A DNA stretch of 64,000 nucleotides from Niastella sp. OAS944 (GTDB lineage: Bacteria > Bacteroidota > Bacteroidia > Chitinophagales > Chitinophagaceae), in assembly GCA_024809215.1 (NCBI GenBank), contig JANUBW010000013.1, forward strand, positions 62,001 to 126,000. Direction: 5' to 3'. Every line of letters begins with the position of its first letter. The stretch's first letter is position 1. Made by a program: the position numbers and the translations under genes. Positions 9,487-18,953 of this stretch are shown here, piece by piece. The notes beneath the pieces are model-generated. The model did no database searches, had not been told where the DNA came from, and saw only the letters and a list, made by a program, of their open reading frames with translations.

Positions 9487-10617
9487 TCATCCGTGCGAAC
9501 AGATGCTATAAATTTGTTTTGCGTTGTAGGCAGATGAGACTCTGTCCATATTATCAATACTCTTTGCTTTCAGCTTTAATCGAAAAGCCTCATCGGCAAC
9601 TAGCTTTCGCATAGCCTGATAGTATTCGTCGGTTGCTTCGTTTTTACAAATCAGGGCATTTTCTCCGTTTACCAACAAATCAGCAGCAGCTCCAACATTA
9701 TCGCTACTAATGATAGGCAGGTGCGATGCAATGGCCTCATTAATTACCAACGCCCATCCATCATATCTGCTGGCGAAAACAAAAATATCCGATATATTAA
9801 AATAATACGGGACATCCTCTTTCTCAATAAAACCAAGGAAATTGATCTTTTGATTGCCAGCCGCCAGCGCTTCCAGTTCGGCACGCAGTGGGCCTTCTCC
9901 TATAATCAACAGGCGTACATTAAACTCCGTTGAAAGTTTATTAAACGCATTAATTACAAGATCGATGCCTTTTCGATGGCTTAACGTTCCCGATGTAAGG
10001 AATACGATCTCATCAGCACTGCGGCAATTATTATATATTGTTCGCAGCTTCTCGGAGTTCAATTGGCCGTTTTGAAACTTCTTTATATCAATGCTATAAG
10101 GAATATTATGAATAGGCTGCTTGTAGCCATAGTGTTTGAAACTATTGACAGCTCTTACACCAATAGCCAATAGTCCATTAGTGGCCAGCCTAACGGGTAA
10201 TAATCCAATACGCTTAAGTGCAAACTTTATTTTATTGGGTGTAGGTTGTAAAGGTTCGCCCCAGAAAAAAACTTTTTTTCCTTTGAGCTTGCTTAAAATA
10301 AGGGCCATCACACCATTGGGCGACCAGTAAGCGCCATTTATTATAACTACATCCGCTTTGTCCTTACGTAGCACATTGATTATTGAAAAAGAAAAATGAA
10401 AGGATAAAAACCGTTTGTTTAAAAAACGAAATAACCCGGTGTTCCTTAAGAAAGTTATTTTGTATTCCTTGTTTAAGGAGTCAAGGTTCCAATAACGGTC
10501 TGAAACTGAATCGGAAAAATATACAATTTGAAGTGAATAATATTTTTTCAATTCTTCAAAAAGGTCCAGTTGATAAGGTGTTGGCACGTTAGTATAAAAA
10601 CTAAGTAAAGGCTTCAT
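9487..10617 (-). CDS. Family 4 (GT-B) glycosyltransferase
   Basis: A 376-residue GT-B enzyme. It begins LLSFYTNVPTPYQLDLFEEL, a common opening for GT4 proteins of EPS loci. The donor domain has FLTSGTLSHRKGIDLVINAF (read in parts, about 206-225) and a variant signature DGWALVINE with Asp in place of the first Glu of E-x7-E (about 286-294). Its start overlaps the polymerase gene upstream by 17 bp, suggesting translational coupling. It presumably adds a sugar to the EPS repeat on the inner membrane face; the specificity is unknown. Confidence 0.88.
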   Translation of the reverse strand: MKPLLSFYTNVPTPYQLDLFEELKKYYSLQIVYFSDSVSDRYWNLDSLNKEYKITFLRNTGLFRFLNKRFLSFHFSFSIINVLRKDKADVVIINGAYWSPNGVMALILSKLKGKKVFFWGEPLQPTPNKIKFALKRIGLLPVRLATNGLLAIGVRAVNSFKHYGYKQPIHNIPYSIDIKKFQNGQLNSEKLRTIYNNCRSADEIVFLTSGTLSHRKGIDLVINAFNKLSTEFNVRLLIIGEGPLRAELEALAAGNQKINFLGFIEKEDVPYYFNISDIFVFASRYDGWALVINEAIASHLPIISSDNVGAAADLLVNGENALICKNEATDEYYQAMRKLVADEAFRLKLKAKSIDNMDRVSSAYNAKQIYSICSHG

Positions 10618-11941
10618 TTCTATTCGCTTTTTCTGGTGCAGTTACTTCCACCTTTTTTGTAAAAAACCGCTTTAAAACCCATATAGGAATAAACATATAT
10701 ACAGCATGGTCTACTTCCTGGGGAAGGTACCCTCTTGTAATCCACTGAAATGTAACCAGGGATAGTATCAGAAATGATATTAAACTCAGGTTATTATTAA
10801 AATCAACCTTTAAAGAGTATCTACGCAGCAATACTCCCCAGAAAAAATGCCCAATAACAATACCCAGCCATCCGAGTGCAATAAACATAGCTCCCACACT
10901 CAATGTAGCTTCTCCGGTGTATTTACCCCACCACGCTTCATACGCGCTTAAGGTAATTGCTAGTTGCGGTGGTGGATAAAAATCATCCTTATTGGTCAGG
11001 ATAGCCCTAGGTATCATTCGTATGAAAATATACCCGAACAAAGATACCCCATAATCATACTTAACCGACTTATAGGGATCATCGTACAACTTATATACAC
11101 ACATATCAGCCAATGCTCCCCTCGACTGGTCAAAAATTGTTTCAGCTTTATATTCTGTAGGGTCAAATTTTAATTTATCATAATTTCTGCTAATCAACAC
11201 CCTTCTATTTTCTGTTGAAAACATGATCAGGTATAAAAAAAAGACAGCCAGTAGCAACCCCCCAATAACCATCCGGGTTGTTATTTTTCTTCGCAGGATT
11301 AAAATAAAAAGAATACCAAAAAGAGTTAAAATAATCCTATACCGAAAACCTAAAATCGAAAAAAGGAAAAAAGACATGGCAAGCCATATAATAATTTGCT
11401 TTCGGGGAAAGTCGTACAAAAAAGCCAGCAGTAAAATTGTTATAAGAGAATCGGTAAAATTTTGCAAATAATAACTGGCGCCTTCAGCTCCCATACCAAC
11501 AATATCAGATCCCAGAAATACATTTTGAACATTAATACCACCTAGCGCCATATTCATTAGCACGATGCCGTAGGTTACATAGAATAATATTGAAATGCTT
11601 TTTGTAGGATTTATAAGAACCTTTTCGATTTTAGGAGCGGCCCTTTTTCTTGGAAATTTTTTGAGAAAAAAGCCAATACCCAGAAAAAATATAGCGAGCC
11701 AGCTAAAGAAAAATCCGGTTGCATAATAGTCATAATAATAGGTCCCGTTCAAAACCTTCTTATCTGAAAGGAAAAAATACAATGGAGAAAATAGAAGATA
11801 TTGCAAATAAACTATCAATGTCCATATGAAAATAAAATTATTCTTCCATTGACTTTTTTTCAGTCCGGTTCCTAAAAAAATAACAAACGTCAATCCCAAT
11901 AAACTAAGGATTGGAAAAATAAAGTCGTTGCTTACAACCAT
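10601..11941 (-). CDS. Wzy-like oligosaccharide repeat-unit polymerase (polytopic membrane protein)
   Basis: A 446-residue, very hydrophobic protein with about ten to twelve predicted transmembrane segments, beginning PILSLLGLTFVIFLGTG and ending with a basic cytoplasmic tail. A large loop around residues 225-330 (RRVLISRNYD...FYPPPQLAITLSAYE) precedes the last membrane helices, as in O-antigen/EPS polymerases. Such enzymes join lipid-linked repeat units in the periplasm. Sequence is poorly conserved in this class, so the call rests on topology and position among glycosyltransferases. Because an ABC exporter also lies in the operon, the relation between Wzy-type and ABC-type export needs care. 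Confidence 0.72.
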   Translation of the reverse strand: MVVSNDFIFPILSLLGLTFVIFLGTGLKKSQWKNNFIFIWTLIVYLQYLLFSPLYFFLSDKKVLNGTYYYDYYATGFFFSWLAIFFLGIGFFLKKFPRKRAAPKIEKVLINPTKSISILFYVTYGIVLMNMALGGINVQNVFLGSDIVGMGAEGASYYLQNFTDSLITILLLAFLYDFPRKQIIIWLAMSFFLFSILGFRYRIILTLFGILFILILRRKITTRMVIGGLLLAVFFLYLIMFSTENRRVLISRNYDKLKFDPTEYKAETIFDQSRGALADMCVYKLYDDPYKSVKYDYGVSLFGYIFIRMIPRAILTNKDDFYPPPQLAITLSAYEAWWGKYTGEATLSVGAMFIALGWLGIVIGHFFWGVLLRRYSLKVDFNNNLSLISFLILSLVTFQWITRGYLPQEVDHAVYMFIPIWVLKRFFTKKVEVTAPEKANRNEAFT

Positions 11942-11972
11942 ATTATAGCACGTGAATAGATTGCTCTATATA

Positions 11973-12761
11973 CTATATTTTTTTGAAAGTGAATAAATAT
12001 ACATCATTATAGGCAGAACTCTTTTCGTAACCATTCTGAATTAATAAGTCTATCACGCTTTCAGATGATAAATTTAATTGCCTTAACATGGTACCATGTA
12101 TTTCTATCAATATATTTTCAATAATCCCCTGCTGCAACAAATTACCTAAAGATTTAAGAGCAAAATATTCGAATCCCTCAATATCGATTTTTATTAATTT
12201 AACTTTATTCTTGCCACTTTGAGTGATTGTGCTTAATAAATCATCTAATCTTTTAACACTTATTACTTGTTTTGGCCAAAATTTACTTCGAAAAGTACTT
12301 ATAAGGGAACTACTTCCGGTATTTATTGTAGGGGCCAATGTTATTTTTATCTCTTCTTCTTTTTCGCCTACTGCATAGGGTAGCAATTGGCAGTTGAAAC
12401 TCCCATTTATGGATAAGTTTTTTAAAATAACCGGCCATAAACGTGATTGAGGTTCAATGGAAAAAACCTTTCCCGATGTACCAACCGCTTTTGAAGCTAA
12501 AACAGAGAACCAACCTTCATTGGCTCCCAGGTCAATAAAAATGTCACCATCAATTAAAATTTTTTTCAGCACTGCAGTCATCTCAGGTTCATAGTTATTA
12601 TTTTTCTGCAGACTAAGTCCAAAATTTGAGATAGGATCAATGCAGAAGAGGTGTTCGCGTATTTTGATTGTTCGCCTTTTTATGAAAAGTGCTTTTTTTA
12701 TTAGAACAGCCAATTCAACAGGTCTGATTTTTTCTCCGATTAAAGAATAAAAAATGTTCAT
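11973..12761 (-). CDS. FkbM-family SAM-dependent methyltransferase
   Basis: A Rossmann-fold methyltransferase of about 262 residues. Motif I is FIDLGANEGWFS, followed by KVFSIEPQSRLWP, with the FkbM-type acidic loop KLIKIDIEGFEYFALKSL near the centre and ILIEIHG after it. Members O-methylate sugars or other metabolites; within this operon it probably methylates a sugar of the EPS. A GTG at 12818 would extend it by 19 residues; the ATG at 12761 is preferred because homologous folds begin near there. It lies between the polymerase and a secreted protein gene on the same strand. Confidence 0.82.
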   Translation of the reverse strand: MNIFYSLIGEKIRPVELAVLIKKALFIKRRTIKIREHLFCIDPISNFGLSLQKNNNYEPEMTAVLKKILIDGDIFIDLGANEGWFSVLASKAVGTSGKVFSIEPQSRLWPVILKNLSINGSFNCQLLPYAVGEKEEEIKITLAPTINTGSSSLISTFRSKFWPKQVISVKRLDDLLSTITQSGKNKVKLIKIDIEGFEYFALKSLGNLLQQGIIENILIEIHGTMLRQLNLSSESVIDLLIQNGYEKSSAYNDVYLFTFKKI

Positions 12762-12826
12762 TATTAATTTATTTAATTCAATTTTTTGCACAATTGCGTA
12801 AAAAAGTAGCAATCGCACCTATAACC

Positions 12827-14449
12827 TTATTTTGCGTGGGCAATTTTGTAAGCTTTTTTTATAAGTCCATTCATCGGCTGATCGTTATACCAACCGCTAA
12901 ATAAAAATATATTACCGCTTTTGCTACTGTTGATCAGTGTTTCTAAATTCTCCGCTTCCTTCTTCTTATTGTTTAATCCTTCCGCTACATTTATTACCAT
13001 GAATGCCTCTGGGTAAACATATTTAGTAAACATATTTACTTCAGTTGTACCCATTCTCATTTCATCGTAAGGCGTTGTATACGCAAAATACATAGTTCTT
13101 TCGTGCTCGGGAATAAGCAATACATCCGGAAATTTTTCTCTTACTTTTTTAAAGAAATCAGGATTTAAAGGATTGCCGGACGGCTCAACATTTGAGTCAA
13201 TATAAAATAAAGTACAACCCCATCTTTTACGCGCATAACTTATTTTCCTGATAAGGGTAGCAGCAGGATCTTTAACAAAAAGGTGATCAATCCATCCTCC
13301 TTTAAAAACAACGGAATCGGGTCTTATACAAATACCTGTCTTAAAACCTGCATTTCTGAATTTGGCAAAATACTCATCAATTATACTATTCATTTCAGGA
13401 GCAACCTTGCCAATAAGCTCAGGAGATCCAATATAAGATAATGGATGGGGAAACTCCTGCCCTTCAATATCCCACGTAATCATGCCCTGAGCGTCCATAT
13501 CTTTTAATATACTTATACTTTTATCGGCATAAGACATAAGTGACGCTTTTAACTCTTTAATATGTTCTGTATTCGTTGGTGCATTTGATGATCCCTGAAA
13601 AACCCAATTCCGGGGATTTGCTACGTTCTTATTTTGATTATAGGATGATAAAAATAAAGCACCAACTGGCCGACGGTCGGGCCATTTAAATAAAAAAGGA
13701 TTGGCCTTCTTGAAATTACTATATGTTTTAGAAGCAACCTGAGATAGCAACTTATCCTTTTTGCAAAATTTTAAGGATACAGAATAACTATATACCCTCC
13801 CTGGCGCCAGCTTTATCTCAGAACGGCTGTCAAAATCCTGCATTCCTGTAAATGGATGGCTACCGGTCCAGAGTCTATAAGTAGTACCATTTGTATTGTT
13901 TTCTTCAAGCAACCCTGTATAAATTTTCTTTGTAACGTCAGGATTTTCAATCATTAAATTATAAGTATCTAAATAAGCAATAATTACTGAGGGGCCGGCT
14001 ATATTGTTTGAATAATAGGGATTGTAAGGCTGGATGTTATCTGGCTTTTTACCAAAATTTAAAGTCAATGGGCAAATGCTTACCCCACTTAAAGTATCAG
14101 CAGAAGTATTTGTCAGCGTAATTTGTATAAATAACGTATCGGCCAATTGTTTAAAATTACAGGCTAATAATATATTATTAAATACCGAAGTAAACTCTCG
14201 TTTTTCGTCATTCCAATCATGTTTTGTCACATACGACCATTGGTCGGTTATTTTGCCCTTCTTGTTTATTAATTTTACAGCCTCAATAGCAACGGGTGCT
14301 CCAATGTGTTTATTCAAATTTACAAGTTCAATATTATTGTAGCTAAGTTGATGAACACCCCAGGGAGCACCATAATTAAGACTCAATCCCTGCGATAACA
14401 AAACTCCAGGAACAAAAACCAAACAAAGAAATAAATGAATCTTGAACAT
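12827..14449 (-). CDS. Secreted TIM-barrel glycosidase-like protein
   Basis: About 540 residues. The N-terminus (MFKIHLFLCLVFVPGVLLSQG) is a signal peptide, so the protein is exported. Residues about 25-230 look like a beta-sandwich; the rest has the pattern of a beta/alpha barrel with acidic residues at strand ends: ITWDIEGQEF, LFYIDSNVEP and LLIPEHERTMYF, which could be catalytic or substrate-binding carboxylates. I do not recognise the exact family. By position inside the EPS operon it may trim, release or edit the polysaccharide, as PslG-type hydrolases do elsewhere; that is inference. A GTG at 14461 is an alternative start. Confidence 0.7.
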   Translation of the reverse strand: MFKIHLFLCLVFVPGVLLSQGLSLNYGAPWGVHQLSYNNIELVNLNKHIGAPVAIEAVKLINKKGKITDQWSYVTKHDWNDEKREFTSVFNNILLACNFKQLADTLFIQITLTNTSADTLSGVSICPLTLNFGKKPDNIQPYNPYYSNNIAGPSVIIAYLDTYNLMIENPDVTKKIYTGLLEENNTNGTTYRLWTGSHPFTGMQDFDSRSEIKLAPGRVYSYSVSLKFCKKDKLLSQVASKTYSNFKKANPFLFKWPDRRPVGALFLSSYNQNKNVANPRNWVFQGSSNAPTNTEHIKELKASLMSYADKSISILKDMDAQGMITWDIEGQEFPHPLSYIGSPELIGKVAPEMNSIIDEYFAKFRNAGFKTGICIRPDSVVFKGGWIDHLFVKDPAATLIRKISYARKRWGCTLFYIDSNVEPSGNPLNPDFFKKVREKFPDVLLIPEHERTMYFAYTTPYDEMRMGTTEVNMFTKYVYPEAFMVINVAEGLNNKKKEAENLETLINSSKSGNIFLFSGWYNDQPMNGLIKKAYKIAHAK

Positions 14450-14472
14450 CTTTTTTGACACAGGATATAGGA

Positions 14473-15699
14473 TTAAATTTCTTTTATAAAATCAGATACA
14501 CGATTTGTATAACTGTCCCACGTATATTGTAACGCAGTTTTCCGCGCCTCATACCGCATTTGTTGAAACGTTATATTATCCATACCGCGCAGTTCTTCTA
14601 TGGCTTTAATAATGGCCTGTGTATCCCGAATGGGAACCAGAAATCCGTTCTTCCTGTCGCGAATCACTTCGGTAGCATTAGTATTGGGCGTTGTAATAAC
14701 AGGCAACCCGGCACCCATGGCCTCTACGGTAACCAATCCAAAACCTTCGAGTATACTTGGAAACAATAATGCATCGTATTGTTGATAGGTTTTGAATAGC
14801 TCCTGTTGAGTAATTCCTGATCTGTACTGATATTTATCCTTATATGATTTAAATGCATTACCACTTCCGTACAGATTGCCTATAATATGAAGCTCAACAT
14901 CCTTTTTATTAAATGCCCGCATGGCCTCCAGTGCATATTTAATGCCTTTACGCTGGGTTACTCTGCCGGCATATAATAACCGTAATGGCCGGTTGGCAAT
15001 AGATTCGCTTTCTTCGGAAAAGGAAACACTCTTTGCATCGAAACCCAGGGGAATTACAGTTACTTTTGACTCATCTATGCCTTCCTGCACCAGGGTTTGT
15101 TTCAGAAAAGCTGAAATGGCGATTACTTTTTGGGCTATAACCGGTTCTTCCACCATGCGTTTTTCAAAATAAGCAGGGAAGGATGCAAAATCAATACTAT
15201 CGGCCCATTCGGGATGTAACGCAGCCTCTTCCTGCAAAATTCGCTTTGCAAAGGGAACATGCGCAATGGTCATTTCACAAATACTTGGTTTCCCCATTTC
15301 ATTACTAACTGCTAAACAATTGCGGCAACTGCCCTGGAAGCCCCAATAAGCGTCAAAAGAAAGCTTTGACAACTTACGCGAAAGGTCATTGTCAAAAGCA
15401 ACATCCCGTTTAAATACAAGCTCGGTAATAGCAGGCGTGTTACCTTTCAATCTTCTTACCACCTGTTCCCGTACTTCATACTTCCAGGCCGATCCCACGT
15501 ATTTACCACCTAATCCTTGCAAATACCGGCGCGACAAGAACGACAGTCCTGCTTTTTCAATCAATCGTTGCAAAACAATACTGGTAATATAGCTGCTTGT
15601 ATAAAACCTCTTTAAATTACCCAGGTCATATAATGCCTTTGCAACATAATAAGAATGTTGCTTACCCGAATGTGAAATTACTATTTGCTTATTCTGCAA
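14473..15699 (-). CDS. Family 4 (GT-B) glycosyltransferase
   Basis: A 408-residue GT-B enzyme. The N-terminus has IVISHSGKQHSYYVAKAL; the donor domain has LLYAGRVTQRKGIKYALEAM (about 238-257) and the E-x7-E motif EGFGLVTVE (about 322-330) followed by AMGAGLPVITTPNTN. The start is a TTG at 15699, the first codon after an in-frame stop. A cysteine pair in GSCRNCLAVSNEM (about 125-137) is unusual for GT4 but its role is unknown. It is flanked by the secreted glycosidase-like gene and a hexapeptide acyltransferase gene. Confidence 0.88.
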   Translation of the reverse strand: MQNKQIVISHSGKQHSYYVAKALYDLGNLKRFYTSSYITSIVLQRLIEKAGLSFLSRRYLQGLGGKYVGSAWKYEVREQVVRRLKGNTPAITELVFKRDVAFDNDLSRKLSKLSFDAYWGFQGSCRNCLAVSNEMGKPSICEMTIAHVPFAKRILQEEAALHPEWADSIDFASFPAYFEKRMVEEPVIAQKVIAISAFLKQTLVQEGIDESKVTVIPLGFDAKSVSFSEESESIANRPLRLLYAGRVTQRKGIKYALEAMRAFNKKDVELHIIGNLYGSGNAFKSYKDKYQYRSGITQQELFKTYQQYDALLFPSILEGFGLVTVEAMGAGLPVITTPNTNATEVIRDRKNGFLVPIRDTQAIIKAIEELRGMDNITFQQMRYEARKTALQYTWDSYTNRVSDFIKEI

Positions 15700-15719
15700 T
15701 TTGAACTAAATATTATGGA

Positions 15720-16304
15720 TTACTCTTTAACCTTTTCTATCGTAAATATGTTTTTTATCAGCTTTGCAGGCACCCCTCCAATAATGGAACCGGCCGGAAA
15801 GCTTTTGGTCACTACAGCCCCTGCGGCTACTACACAATTATCACCCAAGATTACATCTTTCAATATAACCACCTTGGCGCCGATCCAACAATTATCGCCT
15901 ATTATAACTGAACCAACTTGCATAGGCGTATCGGTGGGAGACAAGCCGGGGCCATATGTATGATTAGAGTCTGTTATAAATATATCAGGGCCAAACATGT
16001 TTTTATTACCGATCGTAATAGTTCCGCATGCATCGAGGATCAGTCCCCTGTTAAAATAATTACCATTCCCTATTATAATTCTTTTCTTGCTATGGAACTC
16101 ATCTGCAGGCCATAATTTATAGCCTTCTGTAAATGCATTATTATTACCTATTTGGATCTGGATTGCCCTACGGAATAGTCCCTTTTCAAAACGATTCCCT
16201 GATCCTATCTGCATTCCAAATAATTTGTAAAAGAAGAATCTTATTCTGCTTTTCAAACTCACAGGATATTTTACGAAAAACGCTTCTAAAGAAGGGAATG
16301 CCAT
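15720..16304 (-). CDS. Hexapeptide-repeat O-acyltransferase
   Basis: A 194-residue left-handed beta-helix protein. Repeats run from about residue 35 (MQIGSGNRFEKGLF) to 185, with FITDSNHTYGPG (about 109-120) giving the catalytic His, and the canonical ending WIGAKVVILKDVILG...AAGAVVTKSFPAGSIIGGVPAKLI. This is the maltose/galactoside O-acetyltransferase type and should acetylate an EPS sugar with acetyl-CoA. It starts one base after the stop of the upstream GT2 gene, indicating tight operon packing. Acceptor sugar unknown. Confidence 0.87.
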   Translation of the reverse strand: MAFPSLEAFFVKYPVSLKSRIRFFFYKLFGMQIGSGNRFEKGLFRRAIQIQIGNNNAFTEGYKLWPADEFHSKKRIIIGNGNYFNRGLILDACGTITIGNKNMFGPDIFITDSNHTYGPGLSPTDTPMQVGSVIIGDNCWIGAKVVILKDVILGDNCVVAAGAVVTKSFPAGSIIGGVPAKLIKNIFTIEKVKE

Positions 16305-16305
16305 T

Positions 16306-17157
16306 TTATTTTAATTGCAGGTAATGTTTGAAAGTCTTCATTGATACCGCTTTCCGTTTAGTTTTGCCGGCTAGCACGCACTTAAAGAAATCACCGAACC
16401 CTTTAAAGAATGGTTTTAATAACGGAACCTCCTTAAAGCTATAAGAAAATTTAAAAAGCTTCCAGAGCTTAACAGTTATAAATGGAATTAATAACATGGC
16501 AGGAGTTCTCCTGTAGGCGAAAATAAGATCGTTGCATACACCTGAGCGGTGTTGAAATGGAATATTGCGGGCCACGCTGGTTTTATCGTGCCAAACATAC
16601 AGGCCTTTTAATAGGATGATTTTGTAACCGGCATCCATCAAACGAATACACAGATCCTTTTCTTCTCCACCATATAAACCGGGTGTAGGAATATAAGCGC
16701 CTACTTTTTTCACAGCCTCTACATTTAGCAAATGTCCGCAACCGATATACATATGGGTTACAACCGGAGTTATTTCCACCTTGGGAGTGTCAGGATTCTC
16801 AGGGCCAACGATCTCAAAGGCGATGGCGCCAATGGATTTATCCTTTTTGAAATGGTCGATAGCGATTTTTAAGGCATCGTTATCCATAAACCACGAGTCA
16901 TCGTCGAGGCTGGCAAATAACTCAGCATCGCTTATTTCAAGAAAATGATTTCTTGCATATAAATATCCTCTTGGAATATCGGAGATAATCCAGTTAACCT
17001 GCGGGTATTTATGGGCGAGTGTAGGAGTGGCATCACTGGAGGCATCATCGAATATGGTAATTACTTTCTCGGTATATGTTTGATCCAAAGCAGACTGAAT
17101 TGCTTTAGGTATTATCTCAAATCTATTTTTGGATGTAATGCCAATATGAACCTTCAT
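16306..17157 (-). CDS. Family 2 glycosyltransferase
   Basis: A 283-residue GT-A transferase. VHIGITSKNRFEIIPKAI opens the fold, TIFDDASSDATP (about 33-44) and the DDD metal motif (FASLDDDSWFM, about 82-92) are diagnostic, and GGEEKDLCIRLMDAGYKI (about 162-179) is the usual catalytic-loop region with the base carboxylate. It starts directly at the stop of the preceding GT2 gene at 17158. The C-terminal 60 residues contain hydrophobic stretches that may dip into the membrane. Sugar specificity cannot be read from sequence. Confidence 0.9.
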   Translation of the reverse strand: MKVHIGITSKNRFEIIPKAIQSALDQTYTEKVITIFDDASSDATPTLAHKYPQVNWIISDIPRGYLYARNHFLEISDAELFASLDDDSWFMDNDALKIAIDHFKKDKSIGAIAFEIVGPENPDTPKVEITPVVTHMYIGCGHLLNVEAVKKVGAYIPTPGLYGGEEKDLCIRLMDAGYKIILLKGLYVWHDKTSVARNIPFQHRSGVCNDLIFAYRRTPAMLLIPFITVKLWKLFKFSYSFKEVPLLKPFFKGFGDFFKCVLAGKTKRKAVSMKTFKHYLQLK

Positions 17158-18075
17158 CTATGTACTTTTCAATATTTGTTTTGTTCCGTTAAATTTTCCT
17201 TTAAGGAATGCAGGCTTATAAATATTCCTTGTGGCAACTGCAAAATACAATTGATGGATAATGAGTTTCAGGTAAGGCATCAGCCCTTTTTGCTTCATCA
17301 CTTTTCGCATTACATAATACCTGTTCACCAAATCCATTTCGGACATTACCTGCACATTGTTCTTTTGTACACCTGGCTGGGTATCGTGAAAAATGCGGGC
17401 AGTTCTAACGTTATACAAACGGGATGTTTGTGCAACACGCAACGACAGCACCAGGTCTTCCATTAATGAATATCCTTCAAAGTGCCTGTCAAACACAGGA
17501 TCGGGTAATTGATCCTTTTTATATAAAGTGCAGGTTGTATTTAACCACTCTACCGGTACTACGTCGCCCAACGACTGGTCATCGGCAGGTAATAAGTTCA
17601 CCACCGGCCCAAAAACCTTACCAGCAAAATCATTCGCCCGTTTACCCATCATGGCCTGATAAAACAAGCGGGTAATAAATCTGGGAGTAGTGTAATGCTG
17701 GTTAGTTATCAAGGCATTCACGCCGCCAGCGTCTTTACTATGCTGCAAAGCATTCCATAAGTTCAATATACAATCCGGTTCCAGTAAAATATCATCATCC
17801 ATAAAGCCGATAACATCGCATGTGGCCTTTTGTATCCCCTGGTTTCGCTGCTTTGCAGCGCCTAATTCAACGGCTCGTTGATAAAGTACTTGAGAGGAAA
17901 GCCCATGAATAGGCTCCTTCAAAAGCAAAAAGGTCTTTTCATCTATAGAACCATCTATGATGATGATTTCCTGGGGCTGATGAATCTGTTGGCCTACTGA
18001 ACGAAGTGTATTTGCAAGGATAGTGCTCCTATTCGCAGTGGCCATCACAATTGAGATCGGCAATAAATTAGCCAT
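17158..18075 (-). CDS. Family 2 glycosyltransferase
   Basis: A 305-residue GT-A enzyme. ISIVMATANRSTIL starts the fold, IIIIDGSIDEKT (about 36-47) and the DDD motif in IGFMDDDILLEPDC (about 88-101) bind the nucleotide sugar and metal, and YSLMEDLVLSLRVAQ (about 214-228) carries the ED pair typical of the acceptor-site loop. It abuts the next GT2 gene with no spacer and follows the fucosyltransferase gene by two bases. It probably extends the same repeat unit; which sugar it adds is unknown. Confidence 0.9.
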   Translation of the reverse strand: MANLLPISIVMATANRSTILANTLRSVGQQIHQPQEIIIIDGSIDEKTFLLLKEPIHGLSSQVLYQRAVELGAAKQRNQGIQKATCDVIGFMDDDILLEPDCILNLWNALQHSKDAGGVNALITNQHYTTPRFITRLFYQAMMGKRANDFAGKVFGPVVNLLPADDQSLGDVVPVEWLNTTCTLYKKDQLPDPVFDRHFEGYSLMEDLVLSLRVAQTSRLYNVRTARIFHDTQPGVQKNNVQVMSEMDLVNRYYVMRKVMKQKGLMPYLKLIIHQLYFAVATRNIYKPAFLKGKFNGTKQILKST

Positions 18076-18077
18076 TG

Positions 18078-18944
18078 CTATAATTTTATCCAGCTTTTCG
18101 GTATCAGATCAATTTCGGCCGACAAGTGCTTGCTCGTCCACTTTGTAGGACAAATCACCATTTTGTTGCTTCTATTGTTTAACCACGCTCCCCACCAGCT
18201 AAAAGAACTATTGGCTATAATATGATGATTGCAGCTGCTCATAATTCTCAAATCCTCATAACTGGTATTTGCATCGTTCATATCAACAAAGACCATGGGA
18301 TAATTCTGCGATAAATTCGCCTTTACCCATGCCATATCATCGGAGAATATAAAAAAAACCGGGTCACTCACTTTAGAGGCCATATAAGCCATGGCCTTTT
18401 TATAATACTCCATGTCACAGGTGCCATGCGCACTATTGGTGTGTGCAACTGTAACATAATCTCCCCTTCTTATGTGCAACGATATGGCATTTGACTGTGC
18501 TACCTGCTGCAAAATTTTTGCATTTGCTTCAGAAGGGCCCAAACGGGGCTGCAACTCTTTTAACAGTATATCGCGCACAGAAAGAATATAATTTTCTGCC
18601 TGCCAAAAACCGGTTACATACGACCCATCGGGGATATCAAAAAAAGCCGCATCAAATACATAGTCAGCTTTCTCTTTCACTAATTTATTTTCCGGATTAC
18701 GCCCTGTTAAAAGCCACCATCGTTTTTCAAACCGTTTTTTGGGTTTACAGTTTGCCAACTCCTTTTTTGTTGCAAACTCCACTGACAGATTGAAAAAGTC
18801 GAGGTTGTATGAGCGTTTTACAAATTTATACGGATCATCAAATTCAACTTTAAAGGGAATATTCCTCTTTAAAGATAAAGCCCGGGCGGCAGCATATTGA
18901 AACAGTTGGTTACCAACACCGCCCATTAGTTGAAAGACAAACAT
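18078..18944 (-). CDS. Alpha-1,2-fucosyltransferase (GT11 family)
   Basis: A 288-residue GT-B enzyme of CAZy family GT11 (WbsJ/FutC-like). The N-terminal MGGVGNQLFQYAAARALSL and the conserved motif SLHIRRGDYV (about 154-163) are diagnostic; FIFSDDMAWVK and IIANSSFSWWGAWLN complete the family pattern. It should transfer L-fucose from GDP-fucose in alpha-1,2 linkage. The donor is made by Gmd and Fcl in the same operon (3711-5860), so the EPS very likely contains fucose. Full length with no signal peptide. Confidence 0.92.
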   Translation of the reverse strand: MFVFQLMGGVGNQLFQYAAARALSLKRNIPFKVEFDDPYKFVKRSYNLDFFNLSVEFATKKELANCKPKKRFEKRWWLLTGRNPENKLVKEKADYVFDAAFFDIPDGSYVTGFWQAENYILSVRDILLKELQPRLGPSEANAKILQQVAQSNAISLHIRRGDYVTVAHTNSAHGTCDMEYYKKAMAYMASKVSDPVFFIFSDDMAWVKANLSQNYPMVFVDMNDANTSYEDLRIMSSCNHHIIANSSFSWWGAWLNNRSNKMVICPTKWTSKHLSAEIDLIPKSWIKL

Positions 18945-18953
18945 ATTTACTTA

